From positions 198,867 through 262,866 of the forward strand of contig JACJYI010000008.1 in NCBI GenBank assembly GCA_020636225.1: 64,000 bases of DNA. Reading direction: 5' to 3'. Position numbers and translations under genes: made by a program. This document shows positions 1-9,122 of the stretch, in pieces. Origin of the DNA: Lewinellaceae bacterium (GTDB lineage: Bacteria; Bacteroidota; Bacteroidia; Chitinophagales; Saprospiraceae). The notes below the pieces were generated by a model. It saw nothing but the letters and a program-made list of their open reading frames with translations, ran no database searches and was not told where the DNA came from. The number at the start of each line of letters is the position of its first letter. Position 1 is the stretch's first letter.

Positions 1-1
1 T

Positions 2-1036
2 GGTCAGCAACATTTTGCTGCCTTGGGATTGTATCCCGGGGCATTGGAGGGACTTCACCTGAAGCTGATTCATGGGTTGATCAAGGTCTTGCCGATCTTC
101 ATCGTGACCCATGTGGTCGGTTTGGGGATCGAGATCTGGTATGCCTCCAAAAAGGGCCATGGTGTCGAAGAAGGCTTCCTGGTTTCCGGAGCACTGATCC
201 CTCTGATCATGCCCCCGGATATTCCCTTGTGGATGCTGGCATTGGCCGTGGGGTTTGCCACCTGGATCGGGAAGGAAGCCTTTGGTGGTACCGGACGAAA
301 TATCTGGAATATTGCCTTGCTGGCCCGGGTATTCGTCTTCTTTGCTTATCCCACGGAGATCTCCGGTGACCAGGTATGGGTGTCCGGGATCGAGTCGGCG
401 GCAGCCGGCGCTGCCGTGGACTATGGTTGGTGGCACCTGACGGTGTTCAATGGTTTGTTTGATGCGTTGGGTTGGGCCACATTCAATCCGGCAGCAACGG
501 TCATTGACGGTTTTACAGGGGCGACACCACTGGCCCTGGCCTATGCCGGTGGATGGTCTGCTGTGACCGAGGTTTACAGTGTCGACCAGATGTGGTGGGG
601 AGCCATTCCGGGTAGTATTGGTGAGACGGCCAAACCATTGATCATTCTCGGAGCCCTGTTCCTCATCCTGGCACGGATCGGTTCCTGGCGGATCATGTTG
701 TCCATGTTCATTGGAGCTGCCTTGATGGGCCTGATCTTCAACGCCTGGGGAGCGACTCCCTTCATGCAGGTGCCCTGGTACTACCAGTTCTACATGGGCA
801 GTTTCTTCTTTGCCATGGCCTTCATGGCTACAGACCCGGTGACGGCCTCCGGCACGAATACAGGAAAATGGATCTATGGAATGATGATCGGTGCCCTGGG
901 TCTGTTGATCCGTGTTTCCAACCCGGCATATCCCGAGGGCTGGATGCTGGCAATATTGTTCATGAATATGTTCGCGCCTCTGATCGACCATTATGTCCTG
1001 GAGGCAAACATGAAAAAACGTTTGAGCCGTGCATAG
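2..1036 (+). CDS. nqrB: Na+-translocating NADH:quinone reductase subunit B (5' partial)
   Basis: NqrB is an inner-membrane subunit of the sodium-pumping NADH:quinone oxidoreductase and carries covalently bound FMN. The reading frame is open to the left edge of the window (upstream residues GQQHFAAL), so the start lies outside and about 345 codons are seen of a usual 400 or so. The protein is hydrophobic with many membrane segments. The flavinylation motif GFTGATP is present; its Thr (codon 524-526) is the expected FMN phosphoester site. The next gene, nqrC, starts inside its last codons (8-base overlap), which implies translational coupling. Identity is secure from the motif and from the intact nqrC-D-E-F order downstream. 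Confidence 0.96.
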   Translation, partial: GQQHFAALGLYPGALEGLHLKLIHGLIKVLPIFIVTHVVGLGIEIWYASKKGHGVEEGFLVSGALIPLIMPPDIPLWMLALAVGFATWIGKEAFGGTGRNIWNIALLARVFVFFAYPTEISGDQVWVSGIESAAAGAAVDYGWWHLTVFNGLFDALGWATFNPAATVIDGFTGATPLALAYAGGWSAVTEVYSVDQMWWGAIPGSIGETAKPLIILGALFLILARIGSWRIMLSMFIGAALMGLIFNAWGATPFMQVPWYYQFYMGSFFFAMAFMATDPVTASGTNTGKWIYGMMIGALGLLIRVSNPAYPEGWMLAILFMNMFAPLIDHYVLEANMKKRLSRA

Positions 1037-1754
1037 TACAAACTACATTATTCGTTTCGTGCTGATCATGACCACGCTGGCGGCCCTGATCCTGGCTTCC
1101 CTGAATACATTTCTCGGGCCTCAGCACGCCAAGAATGAAAAGATCTACAACAAGCGGGCGGTTCTGGCAGCTGTCAAGGACCATCTGGACGGCACACCGT
1201 TGACAGACATGACGGACCAGCAGGTCGAGGATGTCTTTGCCAACAAGATCCAGCAGGAGGTGATCAACATGTCCGGAGAGGTCATTGAGGGTGTCACCGC
1301 CGAGAGCGTTGACCTGGCCAAGGAACGGAAAAAGCCCGAGGCAGATCGCCTGCTTCCGCTCTATGTCTATACGGATTCAGCCGGCAAGAAGTATTATATC
1401 CTCAGTATCCGGGGAAACGGACTCTGGGATGAGATCTGGGGCTCCATCGCCCTGGAGGAGGATATGAAGACCGTCGCCGGGGCCTCCTTCGACCATAAGG
1501 GGGAAACCCCTGGACTCGGGGCGGAGATCAAGGATAACCCCGCCTTTCCGGAACAGTTTACCGGAAAGACCATCATCGATGAACAGGGGAACTATACCTC
1601 TGTGGTCGTGAAGAAGGGAGGTGCCACCAATCCGGCCAACGAGGTCGATGCGATCTCAGGGGCAACCGTGACATCAAACGGTGTGACAGAAATGTTGTAC
1701 CGGGGTATTCGATACTATCAACCGTACTTCAACAAGCTGGAGCAAAAATCTTAA
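1029..1754 (+). CDS. nqrC: Na+-translocating NADH:quinone reductase subunit C
   Basis: NqrC is the second covalent-FMN subunit of the NQR complex, anchored by one N-terminal membrane helix (about residues 7-25) with a periplasmic flavin domain. The flavinylation motif SGATVTS is at residues 210-216, with Thr213 as the acceptor. The start is GTG at 1029, inside the end of nqrB; no better ATG precedes the membrane helix. At 241 residues the length is close to family size. It is followed by nqrD after 6 bases. FMN attachment needs the flavin transferase ApbE, which is not in this window. Confidence 0.96.
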   Translation: MHSTNYIIRFVLIMTTLAALILASLNTFLGPQHAKNEKIYNKRAVLAAVKDHLDGTPLTDMTDQQVEDVFANKIQQEVINMSGEVIEGVTAESVDLAKERKKPEADRLLPLYVYTDSAGKKYYILSIRGNGLWDEIWGSIALEEDMKTVAGASFDHKGETPGLGAEIKDNPAFPEQFTGKTIIDEQGNYTSVVVKKGGATNPANEVDAISGATVTSNGVTEMLYRGIRYYQPYFNKLEQKS

Positions 1755-1760
1755 GTCGGT

Positions 1761-2480
1761 ATGGCAGAAGTAATGCAAGACACGCAAGAGGTCAAGGAGA
1801 AGGAACCTCTCTTCGGGAAAGCCGAGCGCAAGCTCCTGATTGACCCGATCAATGACAATAATCCGATCACGGTACAAGTCCTGGGAGTCTGTTCGGCTCT
1901 GGCTGTGACGACCCTGGTCTATCCGTCCATCATCATGGCCATTGCCGTGATCTTTGTGACGGCATTCTCCAACCTGTTCACCTCCATGCTTCGGAATACG
2001 ATCCCGAAGTCCGTGAGGATGATCGTCCAGCTGGTGATCATTGCCACCCTGGTGACCATCGTGGAGCAGGTGTTAAAGGCGGTCAATTTTCCGGTGTACA
2101 AGCAACTGTCCGTGTTCATCGGACTGATCATCACCAACTGTATCGTGATGGGTCGCCTGGAGGCATTTGCCATGGCCAACAAGCCCTGGCGGTCCTTCGT
2201 GGATGGCATTGGCAACGGGCTGGGATACGGATTGATCCTGGTGATCGTGGCGGTATTCCGTGAGATCTTTGGCAAAGGCAGCCTGTTGGCGGGAAGTCCG
2301 ATGGAAATGAAGATCATCGGCGCGTCCGACCTGTACTGGATCAACACGGCAACAAATCCATGGTTTGGCTGGTACATGAACAACAACCTGATGGTCCTCT
2401 CTGTCGCAGCGATGTTCATCCTGGGGATCCTGATCTGGGTGCAACGCAGCCGGAATCCAAAACTTATCGACATTTCCTGA
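1761..2480 (+). CDS. nqrD: Na+-translocating NADH:quinone reductase subunit D
   Basis: An integral membrane subunit of the NQR sodium pump. The 239 residues begin with a polar tail of about 35 residues and then form roughly six hydrophobic helices. The two cysteines that ligate the intramembrane iron centre with NqrE in this family are visible: Cys44 in LGVCSALA and Cys127 in IITNCIVMG, placed in two inverted half-repeats. The start ATG lies 6 bases after nqrC. NqrD and NqrE are homologous to RnfE/RnfA; the presence of nqrB, nqrC and an NqrF with an NADH reductase domain makes this NQR and not RNF. Confidence 0.96.
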   Translation: MAEVMQDTQEVKEKEPLFGKAERKLLIDPINDNNPITVQVLGVCSALAVTTLVYPSIIMAIAVIFVTAFSNLFTSMLRNTIPKSVRMIVQLVIIATLVTIVEQVLKAVNFPVYKQLSVFIGLIITNCIVMGRLEAFAMANKPWRSFVDGIGNGLGYGLILVIVAVFREIFGKGSLLAGSPMEMKIIGASDLYWINTATNPWFGWYMNNNLMVLSVAAMFILGILIWVQRSRNPKLIDIS

Positions 2481-2506
2481 TCTGATCGTTACAATATTCG
2501 TGTATC

Positions 2507-3115
2507 ATGGAATTTATCAACGTATTCATCAAGTCGGCATTTATTGAGAACATGGTCCTGGCCTACTTCCTGGGCATGTGTTCCTTCCTTGCTGTATCCA
2601 AGTCGGTCAAGACGGCCTTCGGGTTGGGTCTGGCCGTCATATTTGTGTTGGGTATCACCATGCCCATCAACTGGGTGATCAACACCTATCTGCTCTCCGA
2701 AGGAGGTGTATTTGGAATGGATCTGACCTTTCTGCGGTTCATCCTGTTCATTGCGGTTATCGCCTCAATGGTTCAGCTGGTAGAAATGGTTGTGGAGAAG
2801 GTATCCCCGTCGCTCTATAATTCCCTGGGAATTTTTCTCCCGTTGATCACCGTGAACTGCGCGATCCTCGGAGGTTCCCTGTTCATGGTCAGCCGGGAAT
2901 ACACCTTTTCCAACTCGGTGGCTTTTGGCCTGGGTGGTGGATTCGGTTGGTTCCTGGCCATCGTGGCATTTGCTGCGATCCGCGAGAAAATGGCTTACTC
3001 TGAAGTGCCTCCGGCCTTGCGCGGGTTGGGCATGGCCTTTATCCTGACGGGTCTGATGGGGATCGCATTTATGAGTCTGATGGGAATTGACCCGGCAACC
3101 ATGGCCGGCAAGTAA
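2507..3115 (+). CDS. nqrE: Na+-translocating NADH:quinone reductase subunit E
   Basis: Membrane subunit paired with NqrD; 202 residues, about six helices and almost no extramembrane sequence. The cysteines expected to complete the shared iron centre are Cys25 (LGMCSFLAV) and Cys118 (ITVNCAILGG). The start ATG at 2507 is 26 bases after nqrD. Length matches the family closely. It lies fourth in the visible operon and should be cotranscribed with nqrF, 18 bases downstream. Confidence 0.96.
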   Translation: MEFINVFIKSAFIENMVLAYFLGMCSFLAVSKSVKTAFGLGLAVIFVLGITMPINWVINTYLLSEGGVFGMDLTFLRFILFIAVIASMVQLVEMVVEKVSPSLYNSLGIFLPLITVNCAILGGSLFMVSREYTFSNSVAFGLGGGFGWFLAIVAFAAIREKMAYSEVPPALRGLGMAFILTGLMGIAFMSLMGIDPATMAGK

Positions 3116-3133
3116 TCTTAAAAAACGCTATTC

Positions 3134-4456
3134 ATGTTCTTCTGGATAAGTTACGCGGTAATCGGATATGCCGTTCTGGTATTCGGAGCGGTGATCCTGG
3201 CGCTGGCAATGATGCTCATCTATGCCCGCAAGAAATTGGTTCCTCAGGGTGATGTCAAGATCATCGTCAACGGTGATGCCGACCATCCCATCCTGGTCCA
3301 GCCGGGTTCTTCCCTGTTGACGGCGCTCTCGGACAACCAGATCTTCCTGCCTTCAGCCTGTGGGGGAGGAGGGACCTGCGCGATGTGCGAATGTCATGTC
3401 GACCAAGGTGGTGGGGATGTCCTGCCAACGGAGCTGAATCACCTGACCCGTAAGGAGGCTGCCGAGAACAAGCGCCTGGCCTGCCAGGTGAAGGTTCGTC
3501 AGGATATGCAGATCCGGATTCCCGAGGAGATCTTCGGGATCAAGAAATGGGAGTGTACGGTCGTCTCCAACTACAACGTCGCCAGCTTCATCAAGGAGTT
3601 TGTAGTCCGCCTGCCTGAGGGTGAGAACCTGGACTTTCAGTCCGGGGGGTACATCCAGATCGACGTGCCAAAGATCACGGTCGATTTCAAGGACATGGAC
3701 ATTGCACCCAGTCCTGACGATCCGGCCGGTCCGGACAAGTTCAGGGATGAGTGGGACAAGTTCAATCTGTGGCCCCTCCGCATGGTCAATGATGAGCCTC
3801 AATTCCGGGCATACTCCATGGCGAATCACCCGGCCGAGGGGAATATCGTTATGTTGAACATTCGGATCGCCACACCGCCCTGGGATCGCGAGAAGAACAA
3901 TTGGAAAGCGGTCAACCCAGGTGTCTGTTCCAGTTATGTATTCGGTTGCAAGCCGGGCGACAAGGTGACGATCTCAGGTCCTTACGGAGAGTTCTTTATC
4001 AAGCCGACCAAGAAAGAGATGGTGTACATTGGTGGAGGAGCGGGTATGGCCCCTCTTCGTTCTCACCTGTTCCATCTCTTCCATACCATGAAGACCAGAG
4101 ACCGGAAGGTATCCTTCTGGTACGGAGGTCGTTCACGGCGGGAATTGTTCTATACCGACCAGTTCCGCAAGATTGAGAAGGAATTTGACAATTTCCGCTA
4201 TTACATTGCCCTGTCTGAGCCTTTGCCAGAGGACAACTGGGTAATATCCAAGGATGTCAATGACCGGGAAGGGGACGGCTTCACCGGCTTTATCCACCAG
4301 GTCCTCTACGAGAACTATTTGAAGAATCATCCGGAACCTGAAGAGATCGAGTACTACTTCTGTGGTCCGCCGATGATGAATGCCGCCGTGATCAAATTGC
4401 TGGATGATCTCGGTGTACCGGAGGACAACATCTCCTTCGATGATTTCGGAGGTTAA
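3134..4456 (+). CDS. nqrF: Na+-translocating NADH:quinone reductase subunit F
   Basis: The electron-input subunit: it oxidises NADH through FAD and passes electrons to a [2Fe-2S] cluster. One N-terminal membrane helix (about residues 6-30) is followed by a ferredoxin domain with cluster ligands Cys76, Cys82, Cys85 and Cys117 (ACGGGGTCAMC...LAC), then a ferredoxin-reductase module with the FAD-binding RAYSMANHP, the NADH-binding GGGAGMAPLRSH and a C-terminal YYFCGPPMMN. The cysteine spacing is the canonical NqrF one. It is the last gene of the operon and is followed within 25 bases by a strong intrinsic terminator. Confidence 0.97.
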   Translation: MFFWISYAVIGYAVLVFGAVILALAMMLIYARKKLVPQGDVKIIVNGDADHPILVQPGSSLLTALSDNQIFLPSACGGGGTCAMCECHVDQGGGDVLPTELNHLTRKEAAENKRLACQVKVRQDMQIRIPEEIFGIKKWECTVVSNYNVASFIKEFVVRLPEGENLDFQSGGYIQIDVPKITVDFKDMDIAPSPDDPAGPDKFRDEWDKFNLWPLRMVNDEPQFRAYSMANHPAEGNIVMLNIRIATPPWDREKNNWKAVNPGVCSSYVFGCKPGDKVTISGPYGEFFIKPTKKEMVYIGGGAGMAPLRSHLFHLFHTMKTRDRKVSFWYGGRSRRELFYTDQFRKIEKEFDNFRYYIALSEPLPEDNWVISKDVNDREGDGFTGFIHQVLYENYLKNHPEPEEIEYYFCGPPMMNAAVIKLLDDLGVPEDNISFDDFGG

Positions 4457-4480
4457 TCAGGCTTCCTTCTGAGTGAAAAG

Positions 4481-4511
4481 AGGCGCGATCCACGGATAGC
4501 GCCTTTTTTTA
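4481..4511 (+). terminator. Intrinsic terminator after nqrF
   Basis: AGGCGC (4481-4486) pairs with GCGCCT (4499-4504) and is followed directly by a T tract to 4511. It closes the nqr operon. Confidence 0.85.
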
Positions 4512-4575
4512 TGAACATGCCATTCGAACCCGTATTTTTACCGAGTTCCGTTCACGGCCAGCCTAAATCCAAATC

Positions 4576-6723
4576 ATGGAATCCCCCAAACGCACTCTTG
4601 TCACGTCTGCATTGCCCTATGCGAATGGCCCCCTGCATATCGGTCATCTGGCCGGAGCCTACCTCAATGCGGATATCTATGTTCGTTGGCTGAGAGGACA
4701 GGGTGATGAGGTCTTGTTTGTTTGCGGGTCTGATGAGCATGGTGCAGCCATCACCGTCCGGGCAATGAAGGAAGGCCTGACGCCCAAGGAGATCGTGGAC
4801 AAGTACCATCAACTCTTTGAATCGACCTTTCAATCGATCGGTATCTCCTTCGATGTCTACGACCGGACGTCTGCGCCGCTCCACCATGAGACATCACAAG
4901 CCTTCTTCCGGACGCTCTATGACAAGGGTGCCTTCATGGAAAAGGTCTCCGAACAATACTTTGACGAGGAGGCGAGTAGCTTCCTGGCAGACCGATACAT
5001 CATGGGGACATGTCCCCGTTGCGCCAACCCGGATGCATATGGTGATCAGTGTGAGCGGTGTGGCTCAGCCCTCAGCCCCACAGAGCTGATCAACCCTCGC
5101 AGCACACTGAGTGGCAGTCAACCAGTGCTCCGGGAGACCAGGCACTGGTACCTGCCGTTGGAAGACCATGAAGCTTGGCTTCGGGAGTGGATCACGGAGG
5201 GGACCCTCGAGGGGCAGCCTCATCACGATCCGGATACCTGGAAGAACCACGTGCTGGGCCAGTGCAAGTCCTGGCTGGATTCCGGCTTGCAACCCCGGGC
5301 GATGACGCGTGATCTGGATTGGGGTGTGGATGTTCCCCAGGATATTCCCGGATCAGAGGGGAAGAAACTCTATGTATGGATGGACGCCCCGATCGGCTAT
5401 ATTTCGGCTACCAGGCGATGGGCAGAGACGCATGGCGGTGACTGGCAATCGTGGTGGCAGGACCCGAATACGCAACTGATCCATTTCATCGGCAAGGACA
5501 ATATTGTCTTTCACTGCCTGATCTTTCCCGCTATCCTACGCGCTCATGGGGGATATAACCTGCCGGTCAATGTGCCGGCCAACCAGTTCATGAATCTGGA
5601 AGGGGACAAGATCTCCACATCCCGGAATTGGGCGGTTTGGGTGGATGAATATGTGAGGGACTTTCCCGGGATGCAGGATTCCCTCCGCTACAATATGATC
5701 CGGAACATGCCAGAACAGCGGGACAGTGAGTTTACCTGGAAGAATTTCCAGGAAACACACAACAGTGAGCTGGTCAATAATCTGGCAAATTTTGTCAATC
5801 GGGTCCTGGTCCTCACCAGGAAGTACTATGACGGTGTTGTCCCTGAAGCCGATCCGGGATCGATCATCCAGGGTCCGGAAGGGGAGGAGATCCGCGTGGG
5901 TGACTGGTTGAGGCGCATGGCGGATCTGGTCGGAGAGGTTGACACATCGATCCGGCAGTTTGCTTTTCGGGATGCCTTGATGCGCGTCATGGACCTGTCC
6001 TCCCAGGGCAATCAGATCCTTCAGGTGAATGAACCCTGGAAGCGGATCAAGTCAGATCCGGAACAAGTGAAGAATGTGATGTATACCAGCCTCCAGATCG
6101 TGGCCACCCTGGCACGACTGATCCGGCCATTTTTGCCATTCACGGCAGATCGGCTCGATGAGTTGCTTCTTGACCAGCAGGTGGGAGAGCAAGGTCGCAT
6201 CCAGTCGATGTTCGCAATGCTCCAAAAAGGTGAGGGCCTCCTGGCCTCCGGGCATCGGATCGGAGAGCCAGGTCATCTGTTTGATCGAATTCCCGACGAG
6301 ATGATCGACATCCAGATCGAACGACTGCATGCTCACCCTGTCAAGGGTGCTGTTGCGGAGGTGCAGGAGCAACCGTTCGAGTGGGTCGCCCCGAAACCGG
6401 AGATCGACTACGAGCAGTTTGCCGGTTTGGATCTGCGTTCCGGTACGATTCTCGTGGCCGCGAAAGTGCCGAAGGCTGACCGCCTGCTGGAGCTCCAGGT
6501 CGACCTCGGATATGAGCAGCGCACGATCGTGTCCGGGATCGCCGAACATTTTGCTCCCGAGGAGATCATCGGTCAGCAGGTGCTGGTACTCGCCAACCTG
6601 GCTCCCCGCAAGTTGAAGGGTATCCTGTCCCAGGGCATGATCCTTATGGCTACCGGACAGAACGGGAAACTGGTCTTTGTGCAACCCGGGCAGCCGATTC
6701 CCAATGGCTGCGTGATCAATTGA
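4576..6723 (+). CDS. metG: Methionyl-tRNA synthetase
   Basis: Charges tRNA-Met. The class I signature HIGH is at residues 21-24 and the second signature appears as KISTS at 345-349 (KMSKS position; this variant is known in MetRS). A single zinc knuckle, CPRC...CERC, uses Cys146/149/159/162, which marks the MetG1-type enzyme. The last 110 residues or so form a tRNA-binding OB-fold domain (from about residue 605), giving the long dimeric 715-residue form. The ATG at 4576 is chosen because the Rossmann core begins only ten residues later (TSALPYANGPLHIGH). The downstream lnt gene begins within 10 bases of the stop. Confidence 0.97.
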   Translation: MESPKRTLVTSALPYANGPLHIGHLAGAYLNADIYVRWLRGQGDEVLFVCGSDEHGAAITVRAMKEGLTPKEIVDKYHQLFESTFQSIGISFDVYDRTSAPLHHETSQAFFRTLYDKGAFMEKVSEQYFDEEASSFLADRYIMGTCPRCANPDAYGDQCERCGSALSPTELINPRSTLSGSQPVLRETRHWYLPLEDHEAWLREWITEGTLEGQPHHDPDTWKNHVLGQCKSWLDSGLQPRAMTRDLDWGVDVPQDIPGSEGKKLYVWMDAPIGYISATRRWAETHGGDWQSWWQDPNTQLIHFIGKDNIVFHCLIFPAILRAHGGYNLPVNVPANQFMNLEGDKISTSRNWAVWVDEYVRDFPGMQDSLRYNMIRNMPEQRDSEFTWKNFQETHNSELVNNLANFVNRVLVLTRKYYDGVVPEADPGSIIQGPEGEEIRVGDWLRRMADLVGEVDTSIRQFAFRDALMRVMDLSSQGNQILQVNEPWKRIKSDPEQVKNVMYTSLQIVATLARLIRPFLPFTADRLDELLLDQQVGEQGRIQSMFAMLQKGEGLLASGHRIGEPGHLFDRIPDEMIDIQIERLHAHPVKGAVAEVQEQPFEWVAPKPEIDYEQFAGLDLRSGTILVAAKVPKADRLLELQVDLGYEQRTIVSGIAEHFAPEEIIGQQVLVLANLAPRKLKGILSQGMILMATGQNGKLVFVQPGQPIPNGCVIN

Positions 6724-6728
6724 CCGGT

Positions 6729-8510
6729 ATGATGACCAGTCTGTCTTCCAATCGCCTTCGCCTGATCCTGGGCGGGATTTCCGGAGCAGTGGCCATGCTG
6801 GCTATCTGGCAGATGACGACAAAGCCATTCTGGGGGTATTGGGGCATGGCCTTGATGCTGGGGCTTTGGTTCAGTCTTTTGGCAGTGGCCGCACCGAGGA
6901 TCTGGAAGGCGGGTGAATCATCCCGGATGTTCCTGCTGTCAGTTGGAAGTGGCGTCGCCCTGTGGCTGGGCTTTCCGGATATGCCCTTCTTTCCAATGCT
7001 GTTCATCGCATTTGTGCCCTTGATCCAGATCGAATCCGAGCTCAAGGGGCAACGTCGATCCCTGCGACGACTGGTCTTCTATGCGTTCAACACCTTTTTC
7101 TTGTGGAATGTACTGAGTACATTCTGGGTCATCAATACAGCCTTTGTTGCCGGGATATTCGCGAATGTGGTCAATGCCGGACTCATGGTCATCCCCTTGG
7201 CAGGGTATCATCTGCTTCGCCGATCGATCGGTGATCGGTTTCGCTGGGCATCGCTGATCTCCTTCTGGATGGTCTTTGAATGGGTGCACCTGCATTGGGA
7301 CCTGACCTGGCCATTCCTCAACCTGGGCAATGCGTTCGCGGAATGGCCAGCCTTGATCCAATGGTATGAGGTCACCGGAGGGTTTGGCGGGACACTTTGG
7401 ATGTGGGGAGGCAACATCCTGGTTTTCCTGGTTTATCATCAATGGCGGGAGTCGTCAACATCCGTCGGATGGAGAGCCTGGTTGCCTTTGGCCATCTGGT
7501 TGTTCGGCCCGATCGCCTGGTCACTCGTGTTGTACTGGCAATGGAAGCCCGCCGGGACACCGGTAGAAGTGGCCGTTGTCCAGCCCAATTACGAGCCCCA
7601 TTATGAAAAGTTTGATATTCCCCAGGAAGTCCAATATCAGCGGTACCGTGCCCTGGCAAGATCCGTATTGACACCCGAGACACGATTCCTGGTTTTTCCG
7701 GAGACATCGTTTGGTCAGTTTGATCTGAACCAGATCGATGGACAGCCCATCATCAGGGACCTGAAGCAGCTGTTGGATTCCTTTCCGCAATGTGCCTTGA
7801 TCACCGGACTGGACCCGTACCGGTTTCTGTCTCCCGGGGAAAAAAGTCCGGCGCAGCGGGCATTTATCCGGCCAGGCCAGGATACCTTATGGTGGGAGGC
7901 ATACAATATGGCTGCCCAGCTGGCATCGGGCGAAACCGATCAATTCTATATCAAAGGTAAGCTGGTGCCCGGGGCAGAGATCTTTCCTTTCCGGAAGCTG
8001 CTCTTTTTCATGGAGCCATTGGTGGATCAGCTGGGTGGTTCACTGGAGGGCTTGCGGCGCTCGGATGAGCGCGCGGCATTCCGACATCAAGGCATGGCCA
8101 TCGGACCGGTGATCTGTTATGAATCCGTGTTCGGAGCGTATTGCAATGGCTATGTCCATGAGGGAGCCCAGGCGTTGGCCATCATTACCAATGACGGATG
8201 GTGGGATGATACGCCCGGCCATCGACAGCATCTGCGCTTCGGGGCATTGCGGGCCATCGAGAACAGGAGGGACATTATCCGGTCAGCCAATACCGGTATT
8301 TCCTGCCTGATCGATCAACGGGGAGGCATTCATTTGTCCCAGGATTATGGAAAGACTGCAGCGTTTCGGGGACAGATCTATTTGAATTCGGAAACGACGG
8401 TATACAACCGATGGGGAGATGTGCTGGCCCGCATGGCGATCTTCCTGGCCATCATGTTTGTGGCCTATGCAGGGATCACCTTGTTGAAAGCGCGATTTAT
8501 CTCATCTTAG
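6729..8510 (+). CDS. lnt: Apolipoprotein N-acyltransferase
   Basis: Adds the third acyl chain to the N-terminal cysteine of lipoproteins in the inner membrane. About seven N-terminal hydrophobic segments precede a carbon-nitrogen hydrolase domain. The catalytic triad is visible: Glu325 in VFPETSFG, Lys409 in IKGKLVPGAE and Cys463 in VICYESV. I start at ATG 6729 (593 residues); a TTG at 6720 overlapping the metG stop is possible but would add only three residues. It is longer than the 512-residue E. coli enzyme. The close spacing suggests cotranscription with metG. Its last 14 bases overlap the end of the convergent TPR gene. Confidence 0.93.
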   Translation: MMTSLSSNRLRLILGGISGAVAMLAIWQMTTKPFWGYWGMALMLGLWFSLLAVAAPRIWKAGESSRMFLLSVGSGVALWLGFPDMPFFPMLFIAFVPLIQIESELKGQRRSLRRLVFYAFNTFFLWNVLSTFWVINTAFVAGIFANVVNAGLMVIPLAGYHLLRRSIGDRFRWASLISFWMVFEWVHLHWDLTWPFLNLGNAFAEWPALIQWYEVTGGFGGTLWMWGGNILVFLVYHQWRESSTSVGWRAWLPLAIWLFGPIAWSLVLYWQWKPAGTPVEVAVVQPNYEPHYEKFDIPQEVQYQRYRALARSVLTPETRFLVFPETSFGQFDLNQIDGQPIIRDLKQLLDSFPQCALITGLDPYRFLSPGEKSPAQRAFIRPGQDTLWWEAYNMAAQLASGETDQFYIKGKLVPGAEIFPFRKLLFFMEPLVDQLGGSLEGLRRSDERAAFRHQGMAIGPVICYESVFGAYCNGYVHEGAQALAIITNDGWWDDTPGHRQHLRFGALRAIENRRDIIRSANTGISCLIDQRGGIHLSQDYGKTAAFRGQIYLNSETTVYNRWGDVLARMAIFLAIMFVAYAGITLLKARFISS

Positions 8511-9099
8511 GTCGCCGGCGCTTGCCCCCGGCCTGGAAGCCACCCATGCCACTTCGCATGCCGGCTTTTGCCATGCCTCTGTTTCCCAGGGCTTTTTCAT
8601 ATTCCCTGATCTGCTCCTTCATCTGCGGCTCGGTCACTTTCAGGTCCTTTACCTTTCGAAAGTGAGCCATGGCGCCCGTCCAGTTATTTCGGGTGGCAGC
8701 GATGTTGGACAATTGCATATAGATCATCGCCCGCTCATTATCGGAAGGCAGTCCGATGGCATCAGCCGTGGTCATGAAGATTTCTGCCTGGTCATACTCC
8801 TTGCGCTGCATGGCCAGTGTTCCCTTGATGAGATGGTAATAGGCCCGGTTGGGTTTGTAGAGGAGGTTGGGAAAAAAGGTGAGGTTCAGGCGGTTTTCAG
8901 CGCCCTCGAAATCCATTTTCTGCACCAGTTCGGCAGCAGACTGGATAGTGCCGAGCAGGAGGTAGCCTGCCAGCATCACGATCCCTGTCAGGACAAAGAA
9001 GATCCCGTACCAGATACCGAGGGTTGCCCAAAGGGCTATGCCGCCTCCCAGGAGGGCAATGATGAGGGCAAATCGCAAGTATGGATGGATGGTGAACAT
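8497..9099 (-). CDS. Membrane-anchored TPR-like protein
   Basis: No named family recognised. The 200-residue product has two hydrophobic N-terminal helices (about residues 8-27 and 30-50) followed by a helical region with tetratricopeptide-like spacing (about 60-165: SAAELVQKMDFEGAENRL, GTLAMQRKEYDQAEIF, NIAATRNNWTGAMAHF), and ends in a Gly/Lys/Arg-rich basic tail. It probably serves as an inner-membrane scaffold facing the cytoplasm. It lies downstream of the methyltransferase gene after a 23-base gap and may be the last gene of that minus-strand operon. Its 3' end overlaps lnt tail to tail. Confidence 0.75.
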   Translation of the reverse strand: MFTIHPYLRFALIIALLGGGIALWATLGIWYGIFFVLTGIVMLAGYLLLGTIQSAAELVQKMDFEGAENRLNLTFFPNLLYKPNRAYYHLIKGTLAMQRKEYDQAEIFMTTADAIGLPSDNERAMIYMQLSNIAATRNNWTGAMAHFRKVKDLKVTEPQMKEQIREYEKALGNRGMAKAGMRSGMGGFQAGGKRRRPKMR

Positions 9100-9122
9100 A
9101 TGGGTCAGTTTAGGAGGCGAAT

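Noticed and set aside
5605..5625. KISTS in place of KMSKS in methionyl-tRNA synthetase as a damaged active site
   Set aside because: This variant is a known form of the motif in MetRS proteins; the rest of the enzyme is intact.
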